64,000 nucleotides of DNA from Pleurostoma richardsiae (taxonomy: Eukaryota > Ascomycota > Sordariomycetes > Calosphaeriales > Pleurostomataceae): assembly GCA_030052745.1 (NCBI GenBank), contig JANBVO010000034.1, positions 310,001-374,000 of the forward strand, read 5' to 3'. The notes under the pieces were generated by a model that did not search any database, was not told the origin of the DNA, and saw only the letters and a program-made list of their open reading frames with translations. Numbering within the stretch: position 1 is the stretch's first letter; every line of letters starts with the position of its first letter. Both the position numbers and the translations under genes were made by a program. Positions 30,719 to 41,946 of the stretch are shown here, piece by piece.

Positions 30719-31879
30719 CTACTTGTGACCAGCAATAGCCTTTGGCTGATACAGCTCCTCGAGGTACTTCTCCTCCTCCTCTGACAGTACCTTGTCCCTC
30801 GCGCTGATCGCTTGGTCCAACCGGGCGACGCTGCTGAATCCAATGATGGGACTTGCAACGCGCTTGTTGATCCACGCCAGGGCTACATGGGCCATAGGCC
30901 AGCCGTGCTTCTCAGCAATCTCTTCAACGCGCTTAATTATGGTCAGATCAGGCTCTACCGTGCCGTGGCTCCCTGGAGAGCCCTCCTTCTCCTGCTTGCT
31001 CCTTGGCGTCGATCCAAAGGCGCTGGGTGGGCGAGCTAGGTGACCCCTGCAGAGCGGCGCCCAAGGAATCAGACCCACGCCGGTGTCGTTACAGAAGCGG
31101 TTCATCTCGCGCTCCTCCTCGCGATACAGGAGGTTATAGTGATTCTGCATGCTTACAAAGGGAGTCCAGCCGTTCTTCTCCGCGACGAACTGCATGCGGG
31201 CGAACTGCGTGGCCCACATGCTGCTGGCGCCGATGTAGCGGACCTTGCCCGACTGCACGAGGTCATGAAGAGCCTTCATTGTCTCCTCAATCGGCGTGCT
31301 TGGGTCAAACCTGTGAATCTGTAGGAGGTCGATGTACGGCGTGTCCAAGCGCTTGAGCGACGCGTCGACCTGGTTAAAGATGGCGGTGCGGGACAGGCCG
31401 AATTGGTTCTGGTAGTCCTTGGACGCCTCGAACGACTCTTTCATAAAAACGTGGCGCGCTTCGGGCTCCTCACCGACGCCCCAGTGACACTTGGTCAGAA
31501 TGACTACCTTCTCCCGAGGGATGGAGTACTTCTTCAGCGCCTTGCCAACAATGATCTCAGAGGCGCCGTTGGAGTAGACATTGGCCGTGTCCCACGTGTT
31601 GAGGCCCTTGTCATATGCTGCCTTCAATAATGGCAGGGCCTGGGGACCTCGTGGTGTCACTGTTAGCAGAGTCCTAGGTGATTCAAGGAAGCAATCGAGC
31701 AAGGACAGACGGACCTCATCCTCCCCAAGCGTCCAGGACATCGATCGCGGGTCCCCGAAACTCATGCATCCAAAGATGGGCACCGAGACGCGCAGCCCGC
31801 TCTTACCCAGCCGCCGGTACTCGCATTTGGAGTTCTCGAGGGACGCCTTCAAGCGAGGAGGGAGTTCGTTTTGCGCCAT
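30719..31879 (-). CDS. Aldo-keto reductase
   Basis: Exons 31879-31715 and 31639-30719 give 361 residues. The 75-bp intron (GTCCGT ... CCAG, branch CTGCTAACAG) has a length divisible by three and no stop, so the unspliced frame stays open. The family alignment runs straight from GEDE to [12 protein letters not shown], so splicing is likely the main form. The fold is a TIM barrel. The usual catalytic tetrad is visible: Asp and Tyr in DTANVYSNG, Lys in ILTKCHWG and His in [13 protein letters not shown] contacts lie near [12 protein letters not shown] and the C-terminal IIGFSS. It reduces aldehydes or ketones to alcohols; the substrate is unknown. It resembles the versiconal/norsolorinic reductase-like and yeast Yakc groups. 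A TATATAAA box lies 86 bp before the ATG. It converges on the Upc2-like gene. Confidence 0.87.
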   Translation of the reverse strand: MAQNELPPRLKASLENSKCEYRRLGKSGLRVSVPIFGCMSFGDPRSMSWTLGEDEVRLSLLDCFLESPRTLLTVTPRGPQALPLLKAAYDKGLNTWDTANVYSNGASEIIVGKALKKYSIPREKVVILTKCHWGVGEEPEARHVFMKESFEASKDYQNQFGLSRTAIFNQVDASLKRLDTPYIDLLQIHRFDPSTPIEETMKALHDLVQSGKVRYIGASSMWATQFARMQFVAEKNGWTPFVSMQNHYNLLYREEEREMNRFCNDTGVGLIPWAPLCRGHLARPPSAFGSTPRSKQEKEGSPGSHGTVEPDLTIIKRVEEIAEKHGWPMAHVALAWINKRVASPIIGFSSVARLDQAISARDKVLSEEEEKYLEELYQPKAIAGHK

Positions 31880-31964
31880 CTTTTTATCCTGGATCCTGCC
31901 GAGCTTAGGGTCTCGCTTGTCGAGATGCTTGAGACAGAGTCTCGAGACTGGCTTCTACCCACCC

Positions 31965-31972
31965 TTTATATA
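31965..31972 (-). promoter_or_regulatory. TATA box of the aldo-keto reductase
   Basis: TATATAAA on the minus strand lies 86 bp before the ATG at 31879, a strong core-promoter match that suggests regulated expression. Confidence 0.5.
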
Positions 31973-32764
31973 CTCATCCTGCCGTCCGTCGGAAGGAGGG
32001 GAACCACCGGGGACAGCCTCCGTATTTACGGCGAGACGTCATGTCACAACTGAAACCCCTCCTCGCTATCGCCGACGCGGGGCCCTTGGTTGCCATGCGG
32101 GGCTATCGGTAGATACGTCGCCGAAAACGCGGCCGAAGCCTAACTTGACCAGTCACGGCACTACGGCTAATATGGCTTTTGACTCTGGCCGATGCTCTTC
32201 GTCTTCCGCAAGCGATGACGAGATCGGGCATGCGACGTACTATTGGGTGCCGTGTTGCAGCTCTGGTGCCGCCCTCCGACTCCCTACGGCGATCGTTTCG
32301 GCGCCTGGGCCCACATGCGGCACGCTGTTCGGTCGTGCAAGAGCGCTTAGGAGGTCTTACGGCTGGTCTGGAGTCTGGGATCATATAAGGCACATGTTCC
32401 GCGGATCCCTCGCATCATTCTTCCCCGTTATGCAAGGCTCCAGCACCAGTGGCGCCGTCAGATAGATGTTCAGTGTTTCTACATGTCTCATCAACTGTCC
32501 AGGCACCCTGCTCCCGTGGCTATCTAGGTCCGGCGATAATCGCGCTGCTGCTACTGCCGCCTTGGCCATTGCAACTAAAATAGCCCTCTGCTTCTATATC
32601 TGATTAAATGAATCATATATGTACTGTGACTGCCGTCGCTTGTCCCTCCCATGTCATGTACAGTGCTTCCCCTCCTGTGGGGCTGCAAAATGAGCGCCCA
32701 GGCCTCAGAGGATGCTCAAATACGCCAACTGTCGTGGCCACAGGTAGCCGCTTACTCCTCCTCC
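31973..32764. other. Spacer before the large receptor gene's 3' end
   Basis: It holds the upstream promoter of the aldo-keto reductase and the 3' end of the next gene. Small frames on both strands have no family likeness. I see no repeat or RNA gene. Confidence 0.45.
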
Positions 32765-35700
32765 TCATACTGAATGCCGTTCCCGGTCATGGACCGTCTG
32801 CAATCCGGGCCGTACCGGCAGGCCGGCAGCAGGGCCGGAAGCGCGGCGTGGGTAGAACGTGCCCGTGTCCGAGAAGTCGAGCCCTCGCTTGATGACGGCC
32901 AGCTCTGATCTCTTGACGAACAAGATCTCGCCGCCCCGTCCGACGTCGACATGCAGCTCGTTGACCAGGCTGATCCAGTCGTAGGGCACGAAGAAGTGCC
33001 GCACGATGTTGCCCATGCCGATGGGGATGCCGGTGCTGCTGCTAGGGGCGGCACTGCTGCTCGGTGATGAAGCGCCGGCGCTCTGTCTGCGCACCGGCAT
33101 GGACCCCGTCGTGACGCCGCGCCTCCGGAAGAGGTCCCGTGTTGGGGTGAGGTCAACGGAGCACACCCAGTAGTCACGGTCGAGGAAGACGAGTCGGTCC
33201 CCGACCACGCCGATGGTGTGCTCGATCTTCGTGACCAGCGTGCCGAGGTCAAACGCTGGCTTGATGGACGAGAAGTTGCTGCCGACGTTGAAGTCATCCA
33301 TGTTCCAGACGTGAATTGCCGAGCGGCGGTTCGGCGTTGAGTCCGGCGGATCTCTCGAGACGGTTGCGAAGAAGCGCTGGTGGTGTAGTGGGATTGTCGA
33401 GGACACCATGGGGGGGTCAAGGGCTGCGAATGTTACCGAGGCCAGATGCTCGAGCGTCTGCCATGCATATATCTTCGCACCTGTCTCCTCCACCAGAATG
33501 AGGTGCTGCGAGTTGATGTGCGGCACCCAGCGCGGACTCTCCCGGCCGTCGATGCGCTTGACGTACTTATCACCGTCAGCAGTCCCGTCTAGAGGCCAGA
33601 GTGTGTCATGCTTGTCCGTCGACAGAAGGAGACGGGAATGTCTGCCCGACGCCAGTATCTGAGAGATGCGCCTGGCTGGCCTGGTGTCCAGAAGGATGTC
33701 AGAAACCTCCCATTCATGCTGCGACTTCCTCGACACCCTCCGTGCCGTCACGCGGCTCGCAACATCGCAGCAGGTCAGAATATTGCTTTCAGTATCGAAG
33801 TGCAGGAGCATAACGGGGCAGTTCCTTGTCTGCAGAAACAGCTGGTGGTTCTGCGAGTCTTGGACATCGTACACGTACACCGCGCCGTCTTCCTTGCCAC
33901 AGAAGACAAAGGGCGCCGACCGCAGGCAGACCATGGCCGTGATGTTATGCGCCTCGACGGCCTCGTATTGGATTTCCAGGGGCGCCGTCGAGATGGATAT
34001 CATGTCGCTGGTCTCGTCGTCTGCATCCTGTCGGAGTAGTACTGAAGGCTCCCAGATCCTGCACTGACTGCCCCGAATCTCAACCAGTCTGAGGTTGTCT
34101 GCCGTGAAGGCCAATGTCCGGATCTTGAGTGCATCGGCTTCGAACTGGATCCTGTATAAGAACTTCAACGTTGGAAAGTCGTACAGCTCTATGTTGCCCC
34201 TCGAGTCGCCCGCGGCCAGAGTGCGGCCGTCTGGCGAGGAGCAGAGTGTCTGTGAGTTTGCGGATGTGTGTGTATTCACAACGACTCCTGTCTCTGTATC
34301 GTAAAGAATGAGATCGCCGTCAAAGTAAGCTGCCGCCAGCAGAGACGTCTCGGGTGCGGCGCTGAAAGCGACATCCCACACGCTCGACACCCCGTCTGCC
34401 TGCTTGGTTGAGCCGTGCTCCGTGGAGCCGATGTCCTTCTCATAGACGTCGTAAAGGCGCTGGTCATCCAGCTCCCAGAGAATGAGATCCTCGCCGCGGT
34501 AGACGATGGCGAGGAGGCCCATGTGAATGCAAAATACTGCCATGTCTGGCGCGCGGGCGTAGAGCTCCGATCCCTCCTGCTGGAATGGCTTCGTCCAGTT
34601 GACGGGTTCCCGGAACAGCTCCCCGCTACAGATATCCCAGCAGAGCAACGTGTTGTTCCTCAGCGCGGCCCACAAGACATTATCGTCGTTGTCGAATGCA
34701 AGGGCCATGCAGAGAGCCTTGGTCGGGAACTCGAATCTCTCCTCGCCAGTCTCCACATCCCACACACGGACGCGACGTGGCCCGCCTATGGCAACCATCT
34801 TGCCGTTGCTGCTGAAGGCGAGAGACCAGACCAGCTCACGATGCTCCGTCGACTGACTCTCTTGGAAAGTTGTGTGGTCGTACAGTATAACTCTGCCTTT
34901 CGACGTCCCTAGGGCGATGTTCTCGGCAGACGCGGCAATGGCCTGCGGTCGTTCGGGTTTCGGATACGACATGGTCGACAAGCAATCGTCCCACCCTGTC
35001 GCCTGGAGACCATGCACGCTGAGACCCTTTGGGCTGCTGAACTGTTCACGGATGGCCGACCCTGGCGGGCAGAATGGGGGTATCAAGTGATGAATCGCAA
35101 ACGGCGTCGCACTCAGCCGCTTCCCGAACTTGGTGACCAGGTGTATGAGATCGTTCGCCCAGCGGCTCATGCAGGCGCGCTCCTCATGCAAGCCGATCGG
35201 CGGGGTGTGCTCTGCCCGTCTCTCCAGAATATGGCTAATTGTCTTGCCGGCTTGGAAGATCTTTTGCAGGTCAAAGTGCCTCGCGACGTACTCGATCCAG
35301 CCTAGGACGTTGCCGGACATCAGGAACTCTGAGACGCGGATCAGCAGCTCGTCATCATAAGACCGAGCTTGTGACAGATGGTGGAAGAGGAACTCTGCTG
35401 CATAGTCTGCCAGAGGTGACTTTTCCGGGACTTGGGCACCGAAACTCGACGACTTGCGGGACCTCTTCCCCCTCACAGGCTTCATCGCATGGTCGGATAG
35501 GCATTCCAAACATACCATGGCCAGCTGACGGTGGCCGGCACCCCTTTCGATCTTGTACTCCGAGTCGACATCTTGCCGCGTGAGGAACTCCCGCGCCGTC
35601 AAGTGGATAAGCTGGAGCTTCCTCAGCTTGTCGACGTAGACGAGGTTGCCGCAGCACTCGCCGACGGAGCGCTCCATGTCGTCAATTTCATCCTTGATGT

Positions 35701-37883
35701 CTGTTTCGATCGCATGTTGCAGCTCGTCCATGTACAGAGGCCGGACCGCGCAGGCCGCCCACGTGAGTATGGCCTTGACGAGGTCCTTGTTGAATCTGGT
35801 CTCGGACATGTCATGCAGGATCCTGAGGTACAGGTCGTTCATGTCGGACGGGTTGCTGTGCAGAACACGATTCGCCTGCGCCGCGGTGCGGACCTGCAGA
35901 AGTTCCTTCACGACGACCTGGGCCCAGAGGAAACACCCTCTCGCGCTCTGCAGGATATGCTCGGCCATGGCTCTCTGGGCATCCAGACTGGGGGCTGGAA
36001 ACCGCTCGAGGTTACACTCGAGGAAGAGAGAGATGTCTGTTTGATTGTCATCCTCGGTCATGACCTCCGACGTCACCTCCATCTTCAAAGAGACGGTGCT
36101 CTTGTACGAGTCGATCGAGTTCCTCGACGTGACCAATATACAGAGGGGCCAGAGTTCTTGCGCCTTGGCCAAGAAGGTCGTCAATTCCTGGCCTCCTCTG
36201 GCCTCGTCCATGGCGTCGATGATCCAGTACTGGGGCCGGTTGAGCCTGACCTTCAGAAGTCCGGCTAGAAAGAGCTTGCGCCACACCAGATTCGCGTCGT
36301 TCTTGTCGATAGACGTCTCGTTCCAGGTCTCTGCAACGTCGAGCACTGCAGTCAGGACCTCGGGATGGAGGCTCGCCATCTGAAAGGCCATGGACCGGAG
36401 GAATGAGTTGATGGTAACTTTTGACTTGTCCGCCTTGACGAAGAAGAAGAAGCAGCAGTCCTTGTCCAGCTCGCGGAGATGAGAGATGATGGCGCTTGCA
36501 AGGACACTCTTGCCCGCTCCAGGGCGGCCCCGAAGCCAGTAGAGCTTGGAGGAGAGCGCGTCCCGCCACTCAATGAAGGTTGCGCGTTGAAGAAGCCACT
36601 CACATGATCCCTCCAGACGCAGAGAGTCCAGAGTCATCAGGACATCCTCAGGCGCATCTTTAACTCCTAGAAACTCCACCAGGCTGTCCAGTAGGCGCGA
36701 TGGCGCATTAGGAGTGTCGCTGTAACCAGACGGTATCGCAGGGACAACGCTGGTGGCAGTGCTGCGCTGTTCGTCGATGGTGGTAGCCAGGGCATTCCTG
36801 ACGGTCACATACGACGGGTCATCCCTCGAGGAGAATCTCGCCACGTCTCGGTGGTTGGCGGCAAGATACATCCTCCTCTCGTTGGGGTAGTTGAGCACGG
36901 CGGCAGGTTTTTCTACTATGAGCCCTATGCCGCCAATAGGCAGAGTTTCGAAAAACGAGAAGAGTCGCAGACTGCTCGACACGCTCGGGAACTCTTCGTT
37001 GATGGACTGGAGCGCCAGAGATGCGGGAAACAGGTCGTGAACAAATGGGCGCGGCCCGTGCAGGGACAAGAGGCGATTCAGCGTCTGCGAGAGATGAGAT
37101 CCCTGGTGCGGAGTGGCCAGGAAGACCATGGCGTACACTCTCTCGAATATGGAGTGGTACTCCGCGGTCTGGCTCGCAATGATGTAAGCCCTCTTGACCA
37201 CCAGCCCGCCCATGCTGTGGCCGATGAGGATGAGTGGCACCTGGCACGCTCGTTAGCTGCAGGATATGCACAGAGATGAAACGGAGCCCAGGGAGATGGT
37301 ATTGCCAAGCCGTGGTTGACCTCGCTCATAACGCGTGGTCAGGCTAGGAGAGGAGCCACCATCGCAACGGCGGGCTAGCATGCACACATGCAACTGTTTC
37401 TGAAGAAAGAGGAGGCTCGCGACTTACCCCCTGATTCCTAGGGATACCGGGGGCATCATGAATAGCACCGAGGAGAGACCTTGCGAAGTCGTGGATGTTC
37501 AGGATGGAGTCTCTCGAGAGCCCGGAGTGGTAGCCAAAGGTATGGATACGGACGTCGGCGAAGGCGGCGTCTTCGGGCAGCCATTTCTGCGGCCAGAAGG
37601 TGGACTCGTCGCCCTTGGTCCAGGTGCTGTAGGAGCCGCCGTTGAGGCCGTGGACGAAGATCAGGTCGGCGACGGGAGTCTGATCTTCGGGCTCGTAGAG
37701 CAGAGACAGGCCGAAGGGGCCCTTGGGGCCATCGCCCTGGTCAGGCGTCCTGCCGCCTCTCCGTACGATGCTGCCGAGGAACGATCTTGCCGACGACGAC
37801 GTGTTCGCCGTGTTCGCCGTGTTCGACGTCTCCGCCCTGTTCACACGGACAAGAGGGGACCGAGAGCTCTGCCCGGGTTCCAT
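32765..37883 (-). CDS. Alpha/beta-hydrolase + NACHT + WD40 STAND receptor
   Basis: Two exons, 37883-37428 and 37240-32765, are split by a 187-bp intron (GTAAGT ... CCAG, branch GCTAAC). The product has 1643 residues. Residues about 60-300 form a serine esterase/lipase-like alpha/beta-hydrolase (SesB-type): DLIFVHGLNGG, nucleophile Ser161 in GHSMGG and a candidate His282 in NHRDVARF. The NACHT ATPase follows, with Walker A GRPGAGKS at about residues 390-397 and a Walker-B-like YWIIDAMDEA. A helical linker leads to a long C-terminal half with beta-propeller units (VWSLAFSSNGKMVAIGGPRR; VRVWDVETGEE). The WD40 units are diverged rather than near-identical. Fungal NLRs of this build are thought to sense non-self or stress and signal through the enzyme-like N-terminus. 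The ATG at 37883 is the first in frame; the frame is open to a GTG at 37922. Confidence 0.85.
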
Positions 37884-39809
37884 CGAGACGGTGAACGGTG
37901 AGCGAGCGGGCGCCAACCACACTGGGGTACCGGCCGGCCGGCTCTCATGGGAACACTAGGGAAGGGAGATGGAAGCTAGTGCACGAAGGGACAACAGTCA
38001 AAGCATTGGTAGGACAGGTGGAGAAGAACATGCGGAGCAGTCGGGCCTACAGACAGACGTCAGGTCAGCTCGCTTGGGCTGCTGTCAGGGATGGCGCAAG
38101 ATAGGACAAGCTCCGGATGTGGGAAGAGGAGGAGGCAACCGTCGATGCGGCTCAAGCAGAAGAGGGGCGCGGGTGGCATCAGATCCGGCAGCTGCTGCGG
38201 GCAGGCCGTGGGAAACGGCCACGCCCAGCAAGGCTCCTCTTCCTCCTCCTCCTCCTCCTTGACACGCATCCCGCAGTGTCGGCTGGCCCGAGCCTGACGG
38301 GAGCGGACCACGCTGCCACGCCATCCTTCCTTCCCACTGAGCTCCCAGGACCCTGTCGACGTGAGGGGTTAGCGGCGGTTACTCGTGACTTCTTGGGCTC
38401 TAGAAGAGGCATTTGCATGCGGAGTGAGCAGGGCATTAGTTGGAATTTGGGGGCGGAAACCCTGTGATGGTGGGGAGACCCATGTCAGTTGAGGGTGATG
38501 GTTGCGCCGTCTTATCTGCAGCTGGATCCCACCGCGGGCCGCTCTTCTTCTCTCTCTAGAGAACTTATCCTCGCTACGCCGACGCCGCCTTGTTGTGCGT
38601 GTGGTGGACAACGAGAGCGTCGGTCTTGTCAGTCGTCAGGGGGGCATTTCGCCCTTTCTCACCGGCTACCTCGCCTCCCTTGCTGGCCCGCTCCGGGAGC
38701 CAAAGCCGGCCCGTTCACGCCTGATGAAGAAGACTCGCAACTGACAGGCATCCCGCAACTAACGGGGCTGCAGGATACTATTGGCCCAGCTTGCAGTAGC
38801 TCATCGCCAGAGAATGGCCCCAGCCGTCGCGGTGCTTGGCGTTTCTCCGCGCAACCTCTCCTCACTCTGCAGAGATGCTCATCATTGCGTACCTCCTCTC
38901 CTTCACAGCCTGTATCCCCTCCTGACATGCTCATATTGGTGCATCACTGTCTCTCCCATTCGCTGCCGTGCTACCCGTGCCCAGTAGCGGGTGAGGACGT
39001 TGACCTGAGTGTTGTGACAGGATGCCCGTACTGCATGGCTTGACGCCACGGCCACTGCAGTCGGGCAAATGCAGCTGCGGGATCACCCAATGGACTGACT
39101 GACTGGCGCGTCCGGGCAGCGCTGCGCCCGCAGGATCATCGAGCTTGTGATGAGGGGTTGGGCACTGCGGCTGTCCAGCTTTCTTTGTCTCGTCCAAGGA
39201 CACGGAGACCGGGCAGCGACAACTAGCACAGAAGCCGCTTCTAACCAGTCATTTGAAGCTTCTGAACCCCCTCTCGTTATGCGTTGCACTCGTGAAAGAT
39301 AAACGACGAGCCAGTGACACCTATCGGCCCCCATACAACGACTCCCTCGCCAGCGAGATGATCTCGCCTACTTTCTGCAGGGCCGCCCTGAAACCCCTCT
39401 TTTCCCGATTTTACACGTACTATGTACATTTATGCACGGCCGACTGACAAACAACCACTGAGGCTTCGAGCTCCTGCTGCAACGGTGCGGACCGGCGCCG
39501 ATGTGTGGTGAGGCTCAACGCAAGGCGTTTCCTGTTGCCGAAACCACTCGGTCCTGCTCGTCGAATTCCTGTCCACCACGTACACTGTGCTTCCCTCATT
39601 AACACTGCCGTTATAGAGACAGAGCTTCCCACTCGCGTCTCCGTGTTCCTCTGGACTCCAGGTTGACGCGCATCTCGCCACCACAAGACTGCTGTTCCCA
39701 GTTCTCTGCTGCCTTCCCTGGTCCGTCTCTGAAGGCTGTGAACTGAGTGGTCCTTCGTCTCGAAACAACCAAGCGCAACGCAAGGTCGGCTGAACCGACA
39801 GCAGGCAAA
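37884..39809. other. 1.9-kb divergent spacer
   Basis: It lies between the receptor (minus) and the kinase-like gene (plus), so both promoters are here. A CTCCTCTTCCTCCTCC-type triplet tract runs at about 38234-38262. Open frames in this stretch look like chance. No RNA gene or transposon ends are seen. Confidence 0.45.
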
Positions 39810-41333
39810 ATGACTGACAAATCCATCTGGAACAAGCCAATCCCCGTACCTGCAAGTGTCATTTCATATGTCGACGACGCTGTCAAGGAGTGTAAGTCTG
39901 CCAGCCTCGACGGTCTGATTCAGCCCGTCGCCCTGTTTTCGCCTCCTCTCACGGTGCCCCCCCCCCCTCTTTGCACCTGTGCCGCATGAGCCCCTCACGA
40001 AGCTGAATTACGAGTCTTGCTGCGCCAGTGATCCCTACGGACAATACAATCGTCGGTATCTCACCCTCGGGCTCGTCGTACTGGTCGAGAACGGCAAAGA
40101 TCGAGACAGAGACGCCTGATGGCGAAGAAGTGTCCTATTTCCTCAAGGTGACCAGTCCCCCTCCGTCTCTCGAGAAACACATCATGCCGCCCTACGGGAC
40201 CCGCTCTAACAGGGTATGCTGCTCGTGACAGGTCCAGCAAGGCGACTATGCCCGGAAGGTCTTCAAAGGGGAGTTTGCGTCCATGAAAGCGCTCCACGAC
40301 ATCATGCCGGAGCTGGTGCCTGAGCCCGTCGGCACTGGCCACTATGCGCAGGATGACAACACCTGGTTCTATCTCTGCGCCTTCCATGAGATGGTCGACG
40401 ACGTGCCCGATGTGGAGGAGTTCTCGTCCAAGATCGCCGAGATGCACAGGCGAGGCGTGTCGCCGGACGGCAAGTTCGGCTTCCCTGTCGATACCTACGG
40501 CGGGAGGATCCCCATGATCTACCCGGTGTCCGACACGTGGGAGGAGCTCTTCACCAGCGTCATGGGCACCACCTTTGACGTCGAGGAGCAGACTCAGGGG
40601 CCGGACGAGGACATGCAGATGCTGAGGAAGGGTATCATGGAAAAGGTCATCCCCCGCCTGCTGCGGCCGCTTGAGACGGGCGGGCGCAAGCTAGTGCCTC
40701 GCCTCGTGCACTCAGATCTCTGGCATGGAAACGTCGGCATCGACGTCAATACGAACGCCCCCATCATCTTCGATGCTCTGGCGCTCTACGCCCACAATGA
40801 ATGTGAGACTTGCCGCACCACCATTACTGTTCTCTAGGCTTACTCGGGCCTAGACGAGCTCGCCCCATGGCGGCCTGTTCGCCACAACATCGGCAGGCCC
40901 TACATTGTCGAGTACCTGAAGCACTTCCCGGTCTCGGAGCCAGCCGAGGATTTCGATGACCGCAACCTGCTTTATTGCATGTGAGTGTCCCTGATAGGCA
41001 GCCTCGGAGTCATGTCGGGACGACATTAACTGGCGGACAGCAAGTTCAACTTGAACTCGTCAGCTCACTATCCCGGCAACTTGCGGTTCCGCAACATGTG
41101 CGTATATCTTTCGGCCTTCTATAGCCGTCGAATCTCAAGCAGCATTACTAACACGATATACGTCCGTCCGCAGCGCTCGCGAGGAAATGCGGCAGCTCGT
41201 AGAGAAATATCCGGATGGATACGAAGGGTACATCAAGGGGGAGGCCAGCAAGGACTCAGGCCAGGAGCAGAGCGTGCCAGACATCGACCCTGCCAGAGTC
41301 ATGTCGACAACACCTGCAGTTGAGCCAGTCTAG
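39810..41333 (+). CDS. Fructosamine/ketosamine-3-kinase-like protein
   Basis: Six exons fit: 39810-39891, 40029-40147, 40232-40802, 40854-40980, 41041-41097 and 41174-41333. The introns are 137, 84, 51, 60 and 76 bp with matching phases. The product has 371 residues. SPSGSSYWSRTAKIETE starts the kinase-like fold and YFLKVQQG holds the nucleotide-binding Lys. HSDLWHGNVG is the catalytic loop, and PIIFDALALYAHNEYEL, rebuilt across intron 4, holds the metal-binding Asp. This pattern fits the fructosamine-3-kinase family within the aminoglycoside-phosphotransferase-like kinases. FN3K phosphorylates sugar adducts on glycated amines and so helps reverse glycation. Mould copies are numerous and their substrates unproven, so another small-molecule or protein substrate is possible. 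It is probably cytosolic. Confidence 0.83.
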
Positions 41334-41946
41334 CTTTCCTAGCGCCTCTTACCCTATCTCCTTTTCCCTCCAGATGCTATCAGCTTCCGCATACTGTGCA
41401 GCGCAGGAGAGTGTTGTCCCTCTGTAGGGGTTAGCTATAGCCGTACAAGTAGGTAGATAGTAAAAGAAAGGCCTTAAGGCAACAAATAGGTTGATTGTCA
41501 CATTGACACTCAGACTTTGTTTTAACACACAAAGGCAGATCGGTGCGTGCCGCGGGCGCCCAAGGCATAAACTGATGATACACTCACTCCTGGGCGATTG
41601 CCTCCTCCGCCTTGTCCGTCCGCCTTACCACCGCCAGTCAAGACGATCGCCGGGTTCGAGTGGATGCAATTCGCTGTACAGAGGCCAACCCCGCCTGCAA
41701 CTCCGCCCCCTGTCAGGCCGATCCCCCCCTTGTAACCCGTGAGTCTGCGCTCTGTTGCCGTTATTGCCGCCTGGGCGGGATGCCCGCGGTGGCTTCAAAC
41801 CCATCACTATCCACTGTCGGTCACATCTCTGCTGAGCCGGTAATGAGGACAACAACTGCGCAGTGGCTCATTCTTTGGTGAGCGCGTATCCCAGTCCTAC
41901 CGGCAGTCTCGCCTGCAGCCACAAGTCGGCAGGGGAAATCAAGCGC
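41334..41946. other. Spacer, no gene seen
   Basis: Holds the 3' end of the kinase-like gene and the leader of the MFS gene. The MFS frame is open upstream to a GTG at 41863, but there is no ATG before 41947 in that stretch. Confidence 0.5.

Noticed and set aside
38234-38262. CTCC/TCC triplet tract as possible coding repeat
   Set aside because: It lies in a spacer with no convincing frame; a simple microsatellite explains it.
41640-41700. A GGGTTCGAGT word resembling a tRNA T-arm
   Set aside because: No matching acceptor stem, anticodon arm or D-arm could be folded around it.
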